From assembly GCA_016712465.1 (NCBI GenBank), contig JADJQZ010000001.1, forward strand, positions 4,588,001 through 4,652,000: a stretch of 64,000 nt of DNA, read 5' to 3'. Under the pieces are notes generated by a model. The model was not told the origin of the DNA. It made no database searches and worked only from the letters and a program-made list of their open reading frames with translations. Position 1 is the stretch's first letter; each line of letters begins with the position of its first letter. A program made the translations under genes and the position numbers. This DNA comes from Candidatus Obscuribacter sp. (GTDB taxonomy: Bacteria; Cyanobacteriota; Vampirovibrionia; Obscuribacterales; Obscuribacteraceae). Below are positions 1 through 10,095 of this stretch, piece by piece.

Positions 1-147
1 CGTCCGGCTCTTCCTGCCGTTCTAAGAAATGAACTTCCTGGTGGTGGTTGATATTTGTTAGGTGTTTGGCTGTAACAGCCTTGCACCTAGCTTTTTACAT
101 CTGTTTCACCTGGCCCTGCCAGGTTGGCTTCGCTCGTCTTTCTGAGA

Positions 148-1536
148 ATGAGGTTCTCTTTCGTGCCCAACGGAAAACTCTCCCTCCGCATTTTCTCCAA
201 CCTTTTAAGGTGGAAATTAGCCCGCCTCACCTGGGTCCTGGGAACCTTCCTGTCAGCATGCGCCGCAGCCCAGGCTACCAACCCGCCTGTTATCACTCCG
301 GCTACCGGCGTGTACTCAACCTATCAGTCGACAGCCACTATCACCGCTGAGCCTGGAGCCACCATCCTCTATTCCGTGGATGGAAGCGCGCCAAGCCTCA
401 CCTACACCGGCCCAGTCACTCTCACTAATCCCATGACCATTAAGGCCATCGCTAACCTTTCAGGCGTTGACTCCACAGTCACTACCGCCAACATACAAAG
501 CGATCCCAATTCCCTGCCGGTACCGCGCAACGGGCTGTCGCTCTGGCTCAAGAGCGACTTCGGACTGGTTCTAAGCGGAACTCGCGTCAGCCGGTGGAGT
601 GATCTTTCCGGTTCAGCAAATGCTAACGATGCTGTTCAAAACACCAACGCCAATCGACCCATACTAATAAGCAGCGCCATAAACGAGTTTCCGGCTGTCA
701 ATTTCAACGGCACCTCCCACTTCTTAAACCTCACATCGGGTCTCACCGATCTGACTTCTGGATTCGCCTGCTTCGCTGTCTTTAAGCCCATAGGCACTAC
801 TGCCGGTACCATGTTCGCCACCGGCAATACCGGACCAAGCGATCTTGTGAGCCTGGCAATTAACAACACCCAGGCTCAGTTCAATGCTTTCAGCGGCACT
901 ACCGCAAGCTCGGTGACCACAAGTGCCGGCGCTCTTAGCCTCAATGATTTTCAGAGCCTTGATGCCGTTCATAACGGGCTTGGCTCTGCCAGCATAACCG
1001 TAAATAGCACCCCTTCTGCCACTGGCACTGTGCAGAATCTACTCAACACTGCCAGAACTCTGAACTATATCGGCACCAGTAGCACCTCGTCCGGTTTCTG
1101 GCGGGGGCATTTGGCTGAGCTTTTAGTTTATTCAAGGACGGTGACGCCCTCGGAGCAAGCGGCAATAGAAGCATATCTTTCTTCCCGCTATCAGCTCCTC
1201 ACTGCAGCGAGCACTCCAAGGCCAATCTTCAGTGTCGGTACCGGCACACTCTCCGAACCGACTGCGGTAGCTATCGCTTCTGTTGGTGGGGCAGAAGTTT
1301 ATTTTTCGCTCGATGGAACCAACCCCAGTCCAGCAACGAGCCCTCTCTACCTGGGTCCAATAAACATTTCTTTCAGTCAGACATTGAAAGCAATCGCTGT
1401 AGTAAACGGAGTTCGCAGTGCCGTCACCACCGCCATCTACAACCTCGATTCTACAAAGTGGACTTCCCCAAATCCGTCCACGGCACCTCCATTGCAACTG
1501 AACTTGCAGCTTCCAACTACAGCTATTCCCAAGTAG
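148..1536 (+). CDS. Secreted LamG-like protein with chitobiase-type C-terminal domains
   Basis: The protein is about 462 aa from ATG 148; a TTG at 124 is an in-frame alternative. The N-terminus is basic, followed by a hydrophobic stretch ending near SACAAAQA, which looks like a signal peptide. Two copies of a short beta-rich module of the CHB_HEX_C/Fn3-associated type (ILYSVDGSAPS near the start, VYFSLDGTNPSPATSPLY near the end) flank a concanavalin/LamG-like central domain (LSLWLKSDFG, RWSDLSGSANANDA, FPAVNFNGTSHFL). Such proteins usually bind carbohydrate at the surface; no catalytic motif is visible. It lies 66 bp upstream of the large RHS gene on the same strand and may share its transcription. 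The exact ligand cannot be told. Confidence 0.8.
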   Translation: MRFSFVPNGKLSLRIFSNLLRWKLARLTWVLGTFLSACAAAQATNPPVITPATGVYSTYQSTATITAEPGATILYSVDGSAPSLTYTGPVTLTNPMTIKAIANLSGVDSTVTTANIQSDPNSLPVPRNGLSLWLKSDFGLVLSGTRVSRWSDLSGSANANDAVQNTNANRPILISSAINEFPAVNFNGTSHFLNLTSGLTDLTSGFACFAVFKPIGTTAGTMFATGNTGPSDLVSLAINNTQAQFNAFSGTTASSVTTSAGALSLNDFQSLDAVHNGLGSASITVNSTPSATGTVQNLLNTARTLNYIGTSSTSSGFWRGHLAELLVYSRTVTPSEQAAIEAYLSSRYQLLTAASTPRPIFSVGTGTLSEPTAVAIASVGGAEVYFSLDGTNPSPATSPLYLGPINISFSQTLKAIAVVNGVRSAVTTAIYNLDSTKWTSPNPSTAPPLQLNLQLPTTAIPK

Positions 1537-1602
1537 ACCCTCCCGAGTAAACTCTTCGACCGCCATTACAAAAGCCTTCCTCACCCTAAGACGGAACTGT
1601 TC

Positions 1603-4600
1603 ATGAACCCAAGACATACTGCCAGATCAGCCTCTCTTCGCGGTCAAAGCACTCTACGGAAGCGGTGGTTCAGAGCGTTTTCCGCCACCTTGCTATCCAC
1701 TATCACTTTGCTCGCGCCTTTACCCCTTCCTGCGCTGGCCGGCACCATGGCAGTTGATAGAGTTGATGAAGAGCGCATTGTCGACGAGGTGCTCCCAGCT
1801 GACGCTAAACCGGCTCACGGCGTTAAGACCGGCCCCAAGAAAGTAAAACTCATCAAAAACGAGCTTAAGTTCTCTGCTTCTCCAACCGATGCAGAAATAA
1901 GGCGTGCCCGTGTCTTCCTTGAGCCGTTGACCCCAATGACCAGTTCAGCCGTGCAGGGCGAGAACCTGGCCTTAGCGGAAGCAATCAAGAAATTCAAAGC
2001 AAAGAACGATTTTGAGGACCTTTCCGCTCTCACAGAGTTTGTCTCGAAGTTTCCAAAGTCTCGCTGGACGGCTTCTCTAAACAGCAACATCGCGGACCTT
2101 CTTTATCAGACCGGCTTTCTATCAGATGCGATGGAGCGCTGGCAGGCAAGCTTTGAGCAATCGAAAAATGAACGCGGAAAATTGCAGCAAGCCGTAGCTA
2201 ATCATTCCATTGCCAATTTAATCAAAGCAAACGGCAGAGTAGGGCGCATGGCTGAGCTTGAAAAGTTTCTGGCAGCCATTAAGAACAGACCAGTCTGGGG
2301 TTCTGACGAGCAGAAGATAAACGATGCCAGGCAAGGTCTCGGCGGCATGAAGACAGCACCTGGACTTGCTTTCAAGTGTGGACCCTACGCCATTTTCAAT
2401 GTCTTGAATGCCCTCAAACCCGGCAGTGGACTTCCCTCTGAAATTGAGAAGACCCGGTCAACCAGGCAAGGTACCAATCTAGCCATGGTGAAAGAGCTGG
2501 CGGAAAAGTCCGGGCTCAAGCTTCAGGCTGCCAAAAGAGCACCTGGCGCGGCTATTGTGACACCTTCTGTGGTGCACTGGCGACTCGATCACTTTGGTGC
2601 ACTTGTATCTGCTAAGAACGGCCACTACGTGCTCAAAGACCCAACTTTTGATAATGCGTCCTACCTATCAATTTCTCAGAAAGCTATAGATTCCCAAACC
2701 GACGGCTATTTCCTCATCCCGGCTACAGAGAAGCTGCCTGACGGCTGGACTGCTGTCAGCGATGAAGAAGCAAAGAATGTCTGGGGCAGGGGAGAGTCTT
2801 CCAAACATGACGGCAATGCCAAAACCGTAGCCACTGAGAAAACTTGCATTAGTTCAGTCGAGTGCGGCTGTAATAGCTCGACAACAGGCATGGCCAAAGC
2901 TTCTGCCTTCACAATGGCTGCTACTCTCAATATTGAAGACATCCCGCTCAGCTATCAGCCACCAGTGGGACCCGGCATGGATTTCAGGTTTAACTACAAC
3001 CACCTCGAGGCCAACCAGCCGAGCACCTACAGCTTTAGCAATATGGGACAGAACTGGACTTTTAACTGGCTTTCCTACCTGACTGTCGACCCCATAAGCT
3101 CGGTCGCCTTAGTCCGCGTAGTCGGTGGCGGCAGTGAGCAGTACACACCAGATGTGGTGACTGGGCTATATCCCCCGGCACTGGAATCGCAGGCGCAATT
3201 AGTTGCTATGGGCGGCGGTGTCTATGAAAGACGCCTGCCGGATGGCTCGGTTGAGACTTTCAACCAGGCTGACAGCAGCTCGCCGCCGCGCATCTTTATG
3301 ACGGAATTGAAAGACCCGCAGGGCTTGACCTGCCAGATCCAGTACGATTCCAACTTCAGAATCGTCTCCATCACTGATGCCATCGGCCAGGTTTCCAGCG
3401 TCTCTTATCTCTCGAACACGCCAGGTAATCCCGGCTTCTACAAAATATCCGGAGTGACCGACCCTTTCGGGCGCAGCTGCTCTCTAACTTATGATGCAAG
3501 CGCCACAAGCCTGCTTGCTATCATCGACGTGGTCAACTTGAAGTCGCAATTTGCGTATGACAACACAACGAGCTTCATCGCTCAGATGAGCAACCCATAC
3601 GGAACGACAAGTTTCTATCAATATGTTCCGGGCACCACTGGCGGTATACCGGCTCAGGGGCTGCGCTTCACCTTCTCGGACGGCACCTCGTCTGTTATTG
3701 AGAACTGGCTCAACGAAGCAAAGACAACCTACTTCTGGGATAGGCATGCCACCCAGCTCTATCCTGCCGACCCGGCCAACCAGATTTACACTCACTGCGA
3801 GCAGACAAGATTCACTTTCAACCTGCAAACTGGCTTCGAAGGGCCGGTGAAGCAGAATGAAACTCACCCGTTGGAGAGCCAGAGCCCAATCTTCTTTACC
3901 TATCCAAGTCCTTACGGTCCAAACTTCCAGGGCAACAGCAATAGACCTTTGAGCATCACCAGGAGCCTCGGAAATCCCACCGTGGTAGCCACTGTCGGCG
4001 GCACCATCACACCAGGAGACATTGTCTACCTTGGCGTCGAGAGCCAATACGTGGGCGCCTACACCGTTCAAAGCGGCGACACCACCACATCGATAGCTGC
4101 CAGCCTGGCTGGCATAGTTAATACCAATGCTACCTTGCAAGGGATAGGAGTAGTGGCTACGGCCATTGGGCCGACTGTGGCTCTGCATTCAGATCAAAGC
4201 GGTGTCTTCAGCTACGTGGCCGGGGTATCAGCGGGAGCGACTGAAACCTGCAAGGTGCTCTCACCAAGCAGGCAGAGCGCCAAGGCGACCATGAGCGGAC
4301 CTCTGACAAATGGAGATGTGCTCTATGTCTATGTCGGTACTCCCTACCCACATGGCGGCACCGGGCAAAGGTATTTTCACACGGTCGCCGCTGGTGATAC
4401 CTACAATTCAATTCTCAATGACATTGCCACGCAGTTGAACGCCGACCCAATAGTTCAGGCTTTTAACGCTACAGCTTCAGTTTCCGGCGACGAAATAAGC
4501 CTCTATTCCTACAATCCGGAAAACCAACTCTGGCAGGTGGGAACCTGGAGCGGAACTTTTAACACAGCCTTTGTTCTCTCAAATGTCAGAACCAGCGGCT

Positions 4601-7600
4601 CACAAGTCACCGAGTACCAGCGCAATGCTATTGGGAACCCTACCCAGGTAATTGACCCCCTGGGCAGGAAGTTCAGCTATTCATATGCGGCGAACAGTAT
4701 CGATCTGCTTGAGGCAAGAGAAATTCAAGGAAGCGACAATTTCCTCCTGGGGCACTGGGAATACAATGCCTTCCACCAGCCCACCGTCTACATTGACGGC
4801 TCTGGACGACAGACCCATTACACATACAACAGCCTGCAGCAGCCTCTGACGATCACCGACCCGAATGGCAATGTCACTGCCATGACCTATACCGGCACTT
4901 CTTCAGCCACAATAGGTGGAACGGTGACTGCCGGCAACGTTCTCACCCTGACCGCATTTGATGCCGGACTGGCTGGTGGTCAAAAATCTGTCAATTACAC
5001 AGTGCTTGGAACCGACACCCTCACTTCAATAGCCGCCGGTCTTACAGCCGCAGTGAATGGCGACAGCGCGCTTGCCGCAGTCGGCATAACGGCCACAGCG
5101 GCCGGAGCCGTGCTTACCCTGAAGTCTACTTCCGTCAATGTCACAACTTACGGGCAGAGCACCAGTGGTGGATCTACAGCAACCATTGCCCTGGGGGCAA
5201 ATACCTACGGCTTCTTGACCAAGATTGACGGTCCCATGCCCGGAAATAGGGATGTCACGACCATGACCTATGATGGATTCGGACGACTTCGCTCCACCAG
5301 GTCTTCTACGGGCTACAGGCTGGTTTTCAGCTATGATGCCATGAACCGGCAGACCAGAACGACATATCCTGACGGCACCTTCGAGCAGACGATCTGGGAC
5401 AGGCTTGACCCGGTTCTTCAAAAAGACCGCATCGGCAGAACGACCCAGAGCGCATACGATTCTCTCGACCAGAAGGTCCTAGAGGTCGACCCCCTAGGCA
5501 GAAAGACCCAGTACAAATGGTGCACATGCGGCTCCCTGGCTGAACTCACAGACGGCAACGGCAACAAAACCAAGTGGCATCACGATATTCAAGGGCGGCT
5601 GACGAGCAAAGTTTACGCCGACAACAGCACGGTAAATTACAGCTACGAGCCATTTGCAGGCTGGTTGCGGTCTAGAACCGACGCTCTCTCCCAAACTACC
5701 CGCTATTATTTCAACCCCGACAACACACCGCTTAAAGTCGGCTATGCCAACCCCGTGCACCCCACCGGGGGCGTCACTTACGCCTGGGACCTTAACTTTA
5801 AGAGACTAACCGGTATAAACAAAAGCGACTGGGGCACCTATTCTTATACCTACAACCCCTACATCACAAATGCTTACGGCACTCCCACCACCGGTGGTGG
5901 CATGTTGCAGCTGGTTCACAATGACGTGATTCCAAACTCTGACATTACCTACCTTTACGATGCCCTGGGACGGACAACTAACCGGTCGATTAACGGCGCC
6001 GCCAATTCGATCACTTGGGCTTACGATCCCATGAGCCGGGTAACTTCTGAAGTTAACGCCCTCGGCACATTTAATTACAAGTATGTGGACGACAATGCCG
6101 GTGTTTCTAAAGGTGTCACCAGGCTGGCTTCGATAAACTACCCCAATGGGCAAGTGACCAATTTCGACTGGTACCCCACTGATGAAGATGAGCGCCTGCA
6201 GCAGATAAGGAACCTGGGACCAAGCGGCAACACCATTTCCCAGTTCGGCTACCGCTATGATCCAGCCGACCAGATTACACAATGGCAGCAGATTCAAAAC
6301 AACAGCAGCCTCTGCTACAGCCTCGGCTATGATCAGGCTGGTCAATTGACCAAAGCTCAAGCAAGCAGCGGCAATCCCAACCCCAATTACCTCAAGCAGT
6401 GGTATTACGGCTACGACCCCGGTGCCAATAGAACGGCGGTTCAGACAAGTACCGTCACCAGAGCCAGGCTCGGGGGCACAATTACCGCCGGGGATACCTT
6501 GACGATTACGGTTTCAGACTCGGCACTTTCCGGTGGGCAACAGGTTGTCAACTACGTTGTACAGGCTGGCGACACCCTGGCAGCAGCCGCCGCCGGGCTT
6601 GCTGCGGCCATCACCGCCACCCCCGCTCTGCAGGCGATCGGGGTGAACGCCGCCGCAAATGGCCAGATCGTCAATATCAAGTCGGCTTCTCCGAACATCA
6701 CAACCTACCAACAGTCGACCAGTGGAGGAGCCACTGAGACTATCGCCCTTGGCGTAACCGATAACTTCGTAGAAAACGCAGTCATCGGCGGCACCAAGCG
6801 CACCGGTGACGTGCTCACGATCACATTCAGAGACCAGACACTGGCTGGTGGGCTGAAGGCAGTTCCGTATACAGTTCTTGCTGCCGACACCCTTCAGACA
6901 ATCACTGCCGGGCTCACCGCGGCTATCAATGCCGACACGAGCCTCGCTGCCATCGGCGTGACCGCTACTTCAGTCGGCACAGCGATAACGATAAAGTCGA
7001 ATTCTCTAACCGCCACAACCTACTCGCAGTCAAAGAGCAATGGAGCCACCGAGACGATAACGCTCTCGATAAATCAGAACGGTCCACAGACTGCCGCCAT
7101 TTCAGGCTCAGTCACAGGCGGAGACGTAATTACCCTGACAGCCTATGACTCTGGTCTGACCGGCGGGCTCCAGGCAATACCCTACACCGTGCAATCCGGC
7201 GACACTCCCGCAACCATAGCTTCGGCTCTGGCCTCGGCAATTAATGCCAACGCCAACTTGCAAGCTATTGCAGTCAGTGCCACTGCCTCAGGGCAGGTCA
7301 TCACTCTGAACTCGAATTCTCTCAATGAAACAACTTACAGAGCTTCTACCAATAGCACTGCCACAGAAGTAATCGCACTCAACGTTCCGCCAAATGGAGT
7401 ACAAACTGCGGCAGTAGGAGGAACGATAACGGCAGGGAATACCTTGACCGTCACCGTCTTTGACGCAGGACTTTCCGGCGGTTCCAAAGCCAACACGTAT
7501 ACTGTGCAGTCTGGCGACACGCTCGCTTCTGTTGCCACCGGCATAGCGGCAATGCTCAATACAGACAGCAGTTTGACCGGCATTGGAGTCTCAGCCTCGG

Positions 7601-8940
7601 CCGTATCGACCGTGGTCAACATTTCTTCCGCATCAATCAATGCCACTACTTACAGCAGGGCAACAAGTGGAGGAGCAACGGCAACCCTGGCGCTCGCCCC
7701 AGCTACAGCGGTGACTCAGTACGGGTATAACAACCTGAACGAGATGACCAGCATCGGTGCAGGCGGCGCCACGCGCTTCCAGGGCAGTGCCAACAAAGCG
7801 CTGACTGCAGCGACAATAAATGGCTCACCGGCAACTCTAGAATGGACCCAGGCTTTCTCCGGCAATGCCAATCTGAGCAGCGGCAATAACGCAGTGCCCG
7901 TGAGCGGAACCGACGGCGCCGGCACTACAAAAACCGACACCCATCAGATTGCCACAATCGGCTCGCCTAGCGCCACACCGACTTTCGACGCCAATGGCAA
8001 CATGACCAGCGACGGAACGAATTCTTACGAATGGGATGCCGAGAATAGGCTGATAAAGATAAATTACCCAGGAACTAATAACTATTCGGAGCTAGTTCAC
8101 GACGCATTCGGACAATTGATCCGATTAACAGAGACCAACGAAGGTACTGTCTATAGTACTAAAGCGTTTGTGTGGGACGATGAGCAAACGGAAGAGAGGA
8201 ATGAGAACATCGCATTCAAGAAAAAATTCTTCGAGTGTGGTGAAGAGACTGATGGAACTCCATTTTTTTATGCCAAGGACCACTTAGGATCAATCCGGGA
8301 GCAAACAAATACTTTTGGCACCGCAACAGCCATTGTCGCATTTGACCCATATGGAAAAAAGTATGATTGCGTTTCACCGAGCCATGGGTCCACCTTTCTG
8401 TACACCGGTCACTACTTTCATAATCGTAGCAAACTGACTTTAGCACCCTATCGAGCGTATGATGCTTCAATAGGTCGGTGGCTAAGTCGAGATCCGATAG
8501 AAGAAGATGACGGATTCAACCTATATGCATATGTAGATAATGATCCAGTTAATTATTTTGATGAACTCGGACTTCAGGGTGTTGCGGGGAGAATTGTCCA
8601 GTGCATAATTAAGGGATTAAGAAAAGCACCAAAGAGCCCCACGTCGAAAGTGCGATCTCCTGTTGCCGGTAAGGCTAGTGGCGGAAATAAAGGAAGCAAC
8701 AGAAATCCATCAAACACAGAGAACAAAACAGCTCCGGAGCGCGCCAAGAAAAGCAAAAAATCAGATAAAGAGAAAGCCAATGACCGCCCGAGCTGGTCAA
8801 AGGGAGAGAAGCCACTCAAAGGAGAAAAGCCTACCGAATTTGCGAAGAGAGTTATGGACGATCGATACGGCAAGGGAAACTATGATCCACGTGGCGAAGA
8901 ATTTAGTCAGCTAAAGAAATGGGCAACGAGAGGACAATGA
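1603..8940 (+). CDS. Giant RHS/YD-repeat polymorphic toxin candidate with C39-like peptidase domain
   Basis: The protein is 2445 aa. Residues 1-47 form a signal peptide (hydrophobic LLSTITLLAPLPLPALA). A helical/TPR-like part (about 100-240) leads into a C39-like peptidase domain with Cys259 (FKCGPYA), His330 (DHFGALVS) and Asp346 (LKDPTF). Many YD/RHS repeats follow (YDALGR, YDPMSRV, YDQAGQL), ending in the conserved RHS core terminus with GRWLSRDP at 2291-2298 and an NPD-like VDNDPVNYFDELGL. About 120 variable residues after this form the candidate toxin tail; it is lysine-rich and ends in YGKGNYDPRGEE and KKWATRGQ. Seven copies of an approximately 95-residue GDT repeat domain sit among the YD repeats. 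By family knowledge the RHS shell encloses a C-terminal effector; the tail activity is not recognised. Confidence 0.88.
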   Translation: MNPRHTARSASLRGQSTLRKRWFRAFSATLLSTITLLAPLPLPALAGTMAVDRVDEERIVDEVLPADAKPAHGVKTGPKKVKLIKNELKFSASPTDAEIRRARVFLEPLTPMTSSAVQGENLALAEAIKKFKAKNDFEDLSALTEFVSKFPKSRWTASLNSNIADLLYQTGFLSDAMERWQASFEQSKNERGKLQQAVANHSIANLIKANGRVGRMAELEKFLAAIKNRPVWGSDEQKINDARQGLGGMKTAPGLAFKCGPYAIFNVLNALKPGSGLPSEIEKTRSTRQGTNLAMVKELAEKSGLKLQAAKRAPGAAIVTPSVVHWRLDHFGALVSAKNGHYVLKDPTFDNASYLSISQKAIDSQTDGYFLIPATEKLPDGWTAVSDEEAKNVWGRGESSKHDGNAKTVATEKTCISSVECGCNSSTTGMAKASAFTMAATLNIEDIPLSYQPPVGPGMDFRFNYNHLEANQPSTYSFSNMGQNWTFNWLSYLTVDPISSVALVRVVGGGSEQYTPDVVTGLYPPALESQAQLVAMGGGVYERRLPDGSVETFNQADSSSPPRIFMTELKDPQGLTCQIQYDSNFRIVSITDAIGQVSSVSYLSNTPGNPGFYKISGVTDPFGRSCSLTYDASATSLLAIIDVVNLKSQFAYDNTTSFIAQMSNPYGTTSFYQYVPGTTGGIPAQGLRFTFSDGTSSVIENWLNEAKTTYFWDRHATQLYPADPANQIYTHCEQTRFTFNLQTGFEGPVKQNETHPLESQSPIFFTYPSPYGPNFQGNSNRPLSITRSLGNPTVVATVGGTITPGDIVYLGVESQYVGAYTVQSGDTTTSIAASLAGIVNTNATLQGIGVVATAIGPTVALHSDQSGVFSYVAGVSAGATETCKVLSPSRQSAKATMSGPLTNGDVLYVYVGTPYPHGGTGQRYFHTVAAGDTYNSILNDIATQLNADPIVQAFNATASVSGDEISLYSYNPENQLWQVGTWSGTFNTAFVLSNVRTSGSQVTEYQRNAIGNPTQVIDPLGRKFSYSYAANSIDLLEAREIQGSDNFLLGHWEYNAFHQPTVYIDGSGRQTHYTYNSLQQPLTITDPNGNVTAMTYTGTSSATIGGTVTAGNVLTLTAFDAGLAGGQKSVNYTVLGTDTLTSIAAGLTAAVNGDSALAAVGITATAAGAVLTLKSTSVNVTTYGQSTSGGSTATIALGANTYGFLTKIDGPMPGNRDVTTMTYDGFGRLRSTRSSTGYRLVFSYDAMNRQTRTTYPDGTFEQTIWDRLDPVLQKDRIGRTTQSAYDSLDQKVLEVDPLGRKTQYKWCTCGSLAELTDGNGNKTKWHHDIQGRLTSKVYADNSTVNYSYEPFAGWLRSRTDALSQTTRYYFNPDNTPLKVGYANPVHPTGGVTYAWDLNFKRLTGINKSDWGTYSYTYNPYITNAYGTPTTGGGMLQLVHNDVIPNSDITYLYDALGRTTNRSINGAANSITWAYDPMSRVTSEVNALGTFNYKYVDDNAGVSKGVTRLASINYPNGQVTNFDWYPTDEDERLQQIRNLGPSGNTISQFGYRYDPADQITQWQQIQNNSSLCYSLGYDQAGQLTKAQASSGNPNPNYLKQWYYGYDPGANRTAVQTSTVTRARLGGTITAGDTLTITVSDSALSGGQQVVNYVVQAGDTLAAAAAGLAAAITATPALQAIGVNAAANGQIVNIKSASPNITTYQQSTSGGATETIALGVTDNFVENAVIGGTKRTGDVLTITFRDQTLAGGLKAVPYTVLAADTLQTITAGLTAAINADTSLAAIGVTATSVGTAITIKSNSLTATTYSQSKSNGATETITLSINQNGPQTAAISGSVTGGDVITLTAYDSGLTGGLQAIPYTVQSGDTPATIASALASAINANANLQAIAVSATASGQVITLNSNSLNETTYRASTNSTATEVIALNVPPNGVQTAAVGGTITAGNTLTVTVFDAGLSGGSKANTYTVQSGDTLASVATGIAAMLNTDSSLTGIGVSASAVSTVVNISSASINATTYSRATSGGATATLALAPATAVTQYGYNNLNEMTSIGAGGATRFQGSANKALTAATINGSPATLEWTQAFSGNANLSSGNNAVPVSGTDGAGTTKTDTHQIATIGSPSATPTFDANGNMTSDGTNSYEWDAENRLIKINYPGTNNYSELVHDAFGQLIRLTETNEGTVYSTKAFVWDDEQTEERNENIAFKKKFFECGEETDGTPFFYAKDHLGSIREQTNTFGTATAIVAFDPYGKKYDCVSPSHGSTFLYTGHYFHNRSKLTLAPYRAYDASIGRWLSRDPIEEDDGFNLYAYVDNDPVNYFDELGLQGVAGRIVQCIIKGLRKAPKSPTSKVRSPVAGKASGGNKGSNRNPSNTENKTAPERAKKSKKSDKEKANDRPSWSKGEKPLKGEKPTEFAKRVMDDRYGKGNYDPRGEEFSQLKKWATRGQ
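6471..7710 (+). repeat. Four tandem copies of an approximately 95-aa GDT repeat domain inside the RHS gene
   Basis: Within the RHS protein, residues about 1623-2036 hold four adjacent units of the pattern (I/V)GG(T/S)-x-(T)xGD, LTxTxxDxxLxGG, YTVQSGDTLxxIAxGLxAAIN, and TTYxxSTSGGATExIAL. Three more diverged copies lie earlier in the gene, around nt 3991-4260, 4290-4580 and 4914-5210. The YTVQSGDTL segment looks like the start of a LysM motif, but the rest of each unit does not match LysM. Similar GDT units occur in other large surface proteins. The copies are too diverged to be slippage artefacts. Confidence 0.8.
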
Positions 8941-9449
8941 AGAAATTGGACACCCTTCTTGCAATTTACCCAATTCTTCTAAACGGGCAGATATTTTATG
9001 CGATATGGTTTGATGATGACTATTCCAAGCTTCGCTTGACAAGCTCTGGAGAAATTTTGGCATTTCGTTCCGAGGTTGAGGCGGAAAAGTCAGCCGGTAA
9101 ATTTAGAAAAGGATTACCAATAGGAAGAAAGCAGCTACTAGATCTAGATGCCTGCAAGAAATGGGTTTCTAAGCCATCGGCAGACTCAGTAGATTGTGAT
9201 GCTTTCTTGAGTGCCTACAATGCTGCAGGTGATTACAGGAACGCCGCGGCGCGTGCAAATTTAGATATAGGAGACAAAAAATATTTGCAAATAACAGATA
9301 AGTTGTTTTGGGGATGTAATTTACCTTCAGTTACGCCGAAAGGGAAGTCCTACAGTCCCATTTGGACGAAAGAAGAAGTCAAAGAACTTCGAACAATGTT
9401 GGAAGAGTCCATAGCTATTTTCGAATCTAAGTTATCTGTACGGGATTGA
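8937..9449 (+). CDS. Putative immunity protein of the RHS toxin tail
   Basis: The start ATG at 8937 overlaps the stop of the RHS gene (ATGA), with GAGAGG three bases upstream; an ATG at 8919 is a less likely in-frame alternative. The 170-aa product is soluble, has no signal peptide, and carries no motif I can assign (YAIWFDDDYSKLRL near the N-terminus, IWTKEEVKELRTMLEES near the C-terminus). Its position directly after a polymorphic toxin tail, the stop/start overlap and the shared AT-rich composition are typical of an immunity gene. The function is inferred from context only. Confidence 0.65.
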   Translation: MKKLDTLLAIYPILLNGQIFYAIWFDDDYSKLRLTSSGEILAFRSEVEAEKSAGKFRKGLPIGRKQLLDLDACKKWVSKPSADSVDCDAFLSAYNAAGDYRNAAARANLDIGDKKYLQITDKLFWGCNLPSVTPKGKSYSPIWTKEEVKELRTMLEESIAIFESKLSVRD

Positions 9450-9884
9450 GATCATCGTTGCTCGGTGATGACGGGAGAAACTCTGCACAAATTATATGAC
9501 CTCTCTGGGCTCAAACCATCCTTTAGTCGACCAAGAGTGAGTAACGACAATCCGTTTTCAGAGAGCCAATTCAAGACGATGAAATATTGTCCACAATATC
9601 CCGAGAGATTTGGCTCAATTGAGGATGCTCAGAGCTTCTGCGCTGCGTTCTTCTCCTGGTACAACAATGTTCACTTTCATTCCGGTATCAAGTTCTTGAC
9701 TCCAAAGAGCTTGCATTATGGTCAAGCAGAGCGGCTCTTAAAGCATCGGCACGAGGTTCTGAACAAAGCGTTCAATTCCAAGCCCGAGAGATTTGTAAAC
9801 GGCGCACCGAAGCGACTAACCGTGCCTGAGGCAGCTTGGATCAACCGACCGCGAGGAAACGACGAAAGAAAATCTCTCTTGTGA
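9450..9884 (+). pseudogene. 3' remnant of an IS3-type transposase (rve integrase core)
   Basis: The reading frame continues directly after the TGA of the preceding gene and encodes the C-terminal part of an IS3/rve transposase. Visible hallmarks are RPRVSNDNPFSESQFKTMKY, FCAAFFSWYNNVHFHSGI, TPKSLHYGQAE and a C-terminal AAWINRP. The DD of the DDE catalytic core and the N-terminal HTH part are absent; only the region after the second Asp (DHRCSVMTGETL, which matches the family's DRGSSMT segment) remains. Translation could start at GTG 9465 or ATG 9468, but the product would be an inactive fragment. It suggests that the toxin/immunity module was mobilised or disrupted by an insertion sequence. 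Confidence 0.8.
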
Positions 9885-9944
9885 GCCATCACCACCGGTA
9901 GCACATTTATCGGCGCCGTCCGGTAATCTACATTATGTTAGGTG

Positions 9945-9991
9945 CCGCTGTTTCGGAAATGTCCATCCTATAGGCATTTCCAAAACAGTGG
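9945..9991. repeat. Imperfect inverted repeat, 17-bp arms
   Basis: The arms 9945-9961 and 9975-9991 (CCGCTGTTTCGGAAATG and CATTTCCAAAACAGTGG) are reverse complements with two mismatches, around a 13-base loop. There is no T-run after it, so a simple intrinsic terminator is not obvious. It is the first of three inverted repeats in the stretch from the transposase remnant to the next gene. Confidence 0.7.
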
Positions 9992-10023
9992 AACGCGCGA
10001 AGCGCTTTTTGGGGTACCCATCA

Positions 10024-10057
10024 AGGTGCGAAATCGGCAAAAACTACTTTTGCACCT
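10024..10057. repeat. Short inverted repeat, 10-bp arms
   Basis: AGGTGCGAAA (10024-10033) and TTTTGCACCT (10048-10057) pair with a single G:U-type mismatch around a 14-base loop. It is the second of the three inverted repeats downstream of the transposase remnant. The function is unknown. Confidence 0.55.
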
Positions 10058-10095
10058 ATTTCAAAAACTGAATTACCTACGATACTGTTTTTTTG

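Noticed and set aside
9930..9992. Integron attC site (GTTAGGT matches GTTRRRY at 9937)
   Set aside because: No matching RYYYAAC partner lies at a suitable distance, and the palindrome starts after the GTTAGGT, not between the two core sites; no integrase is present.
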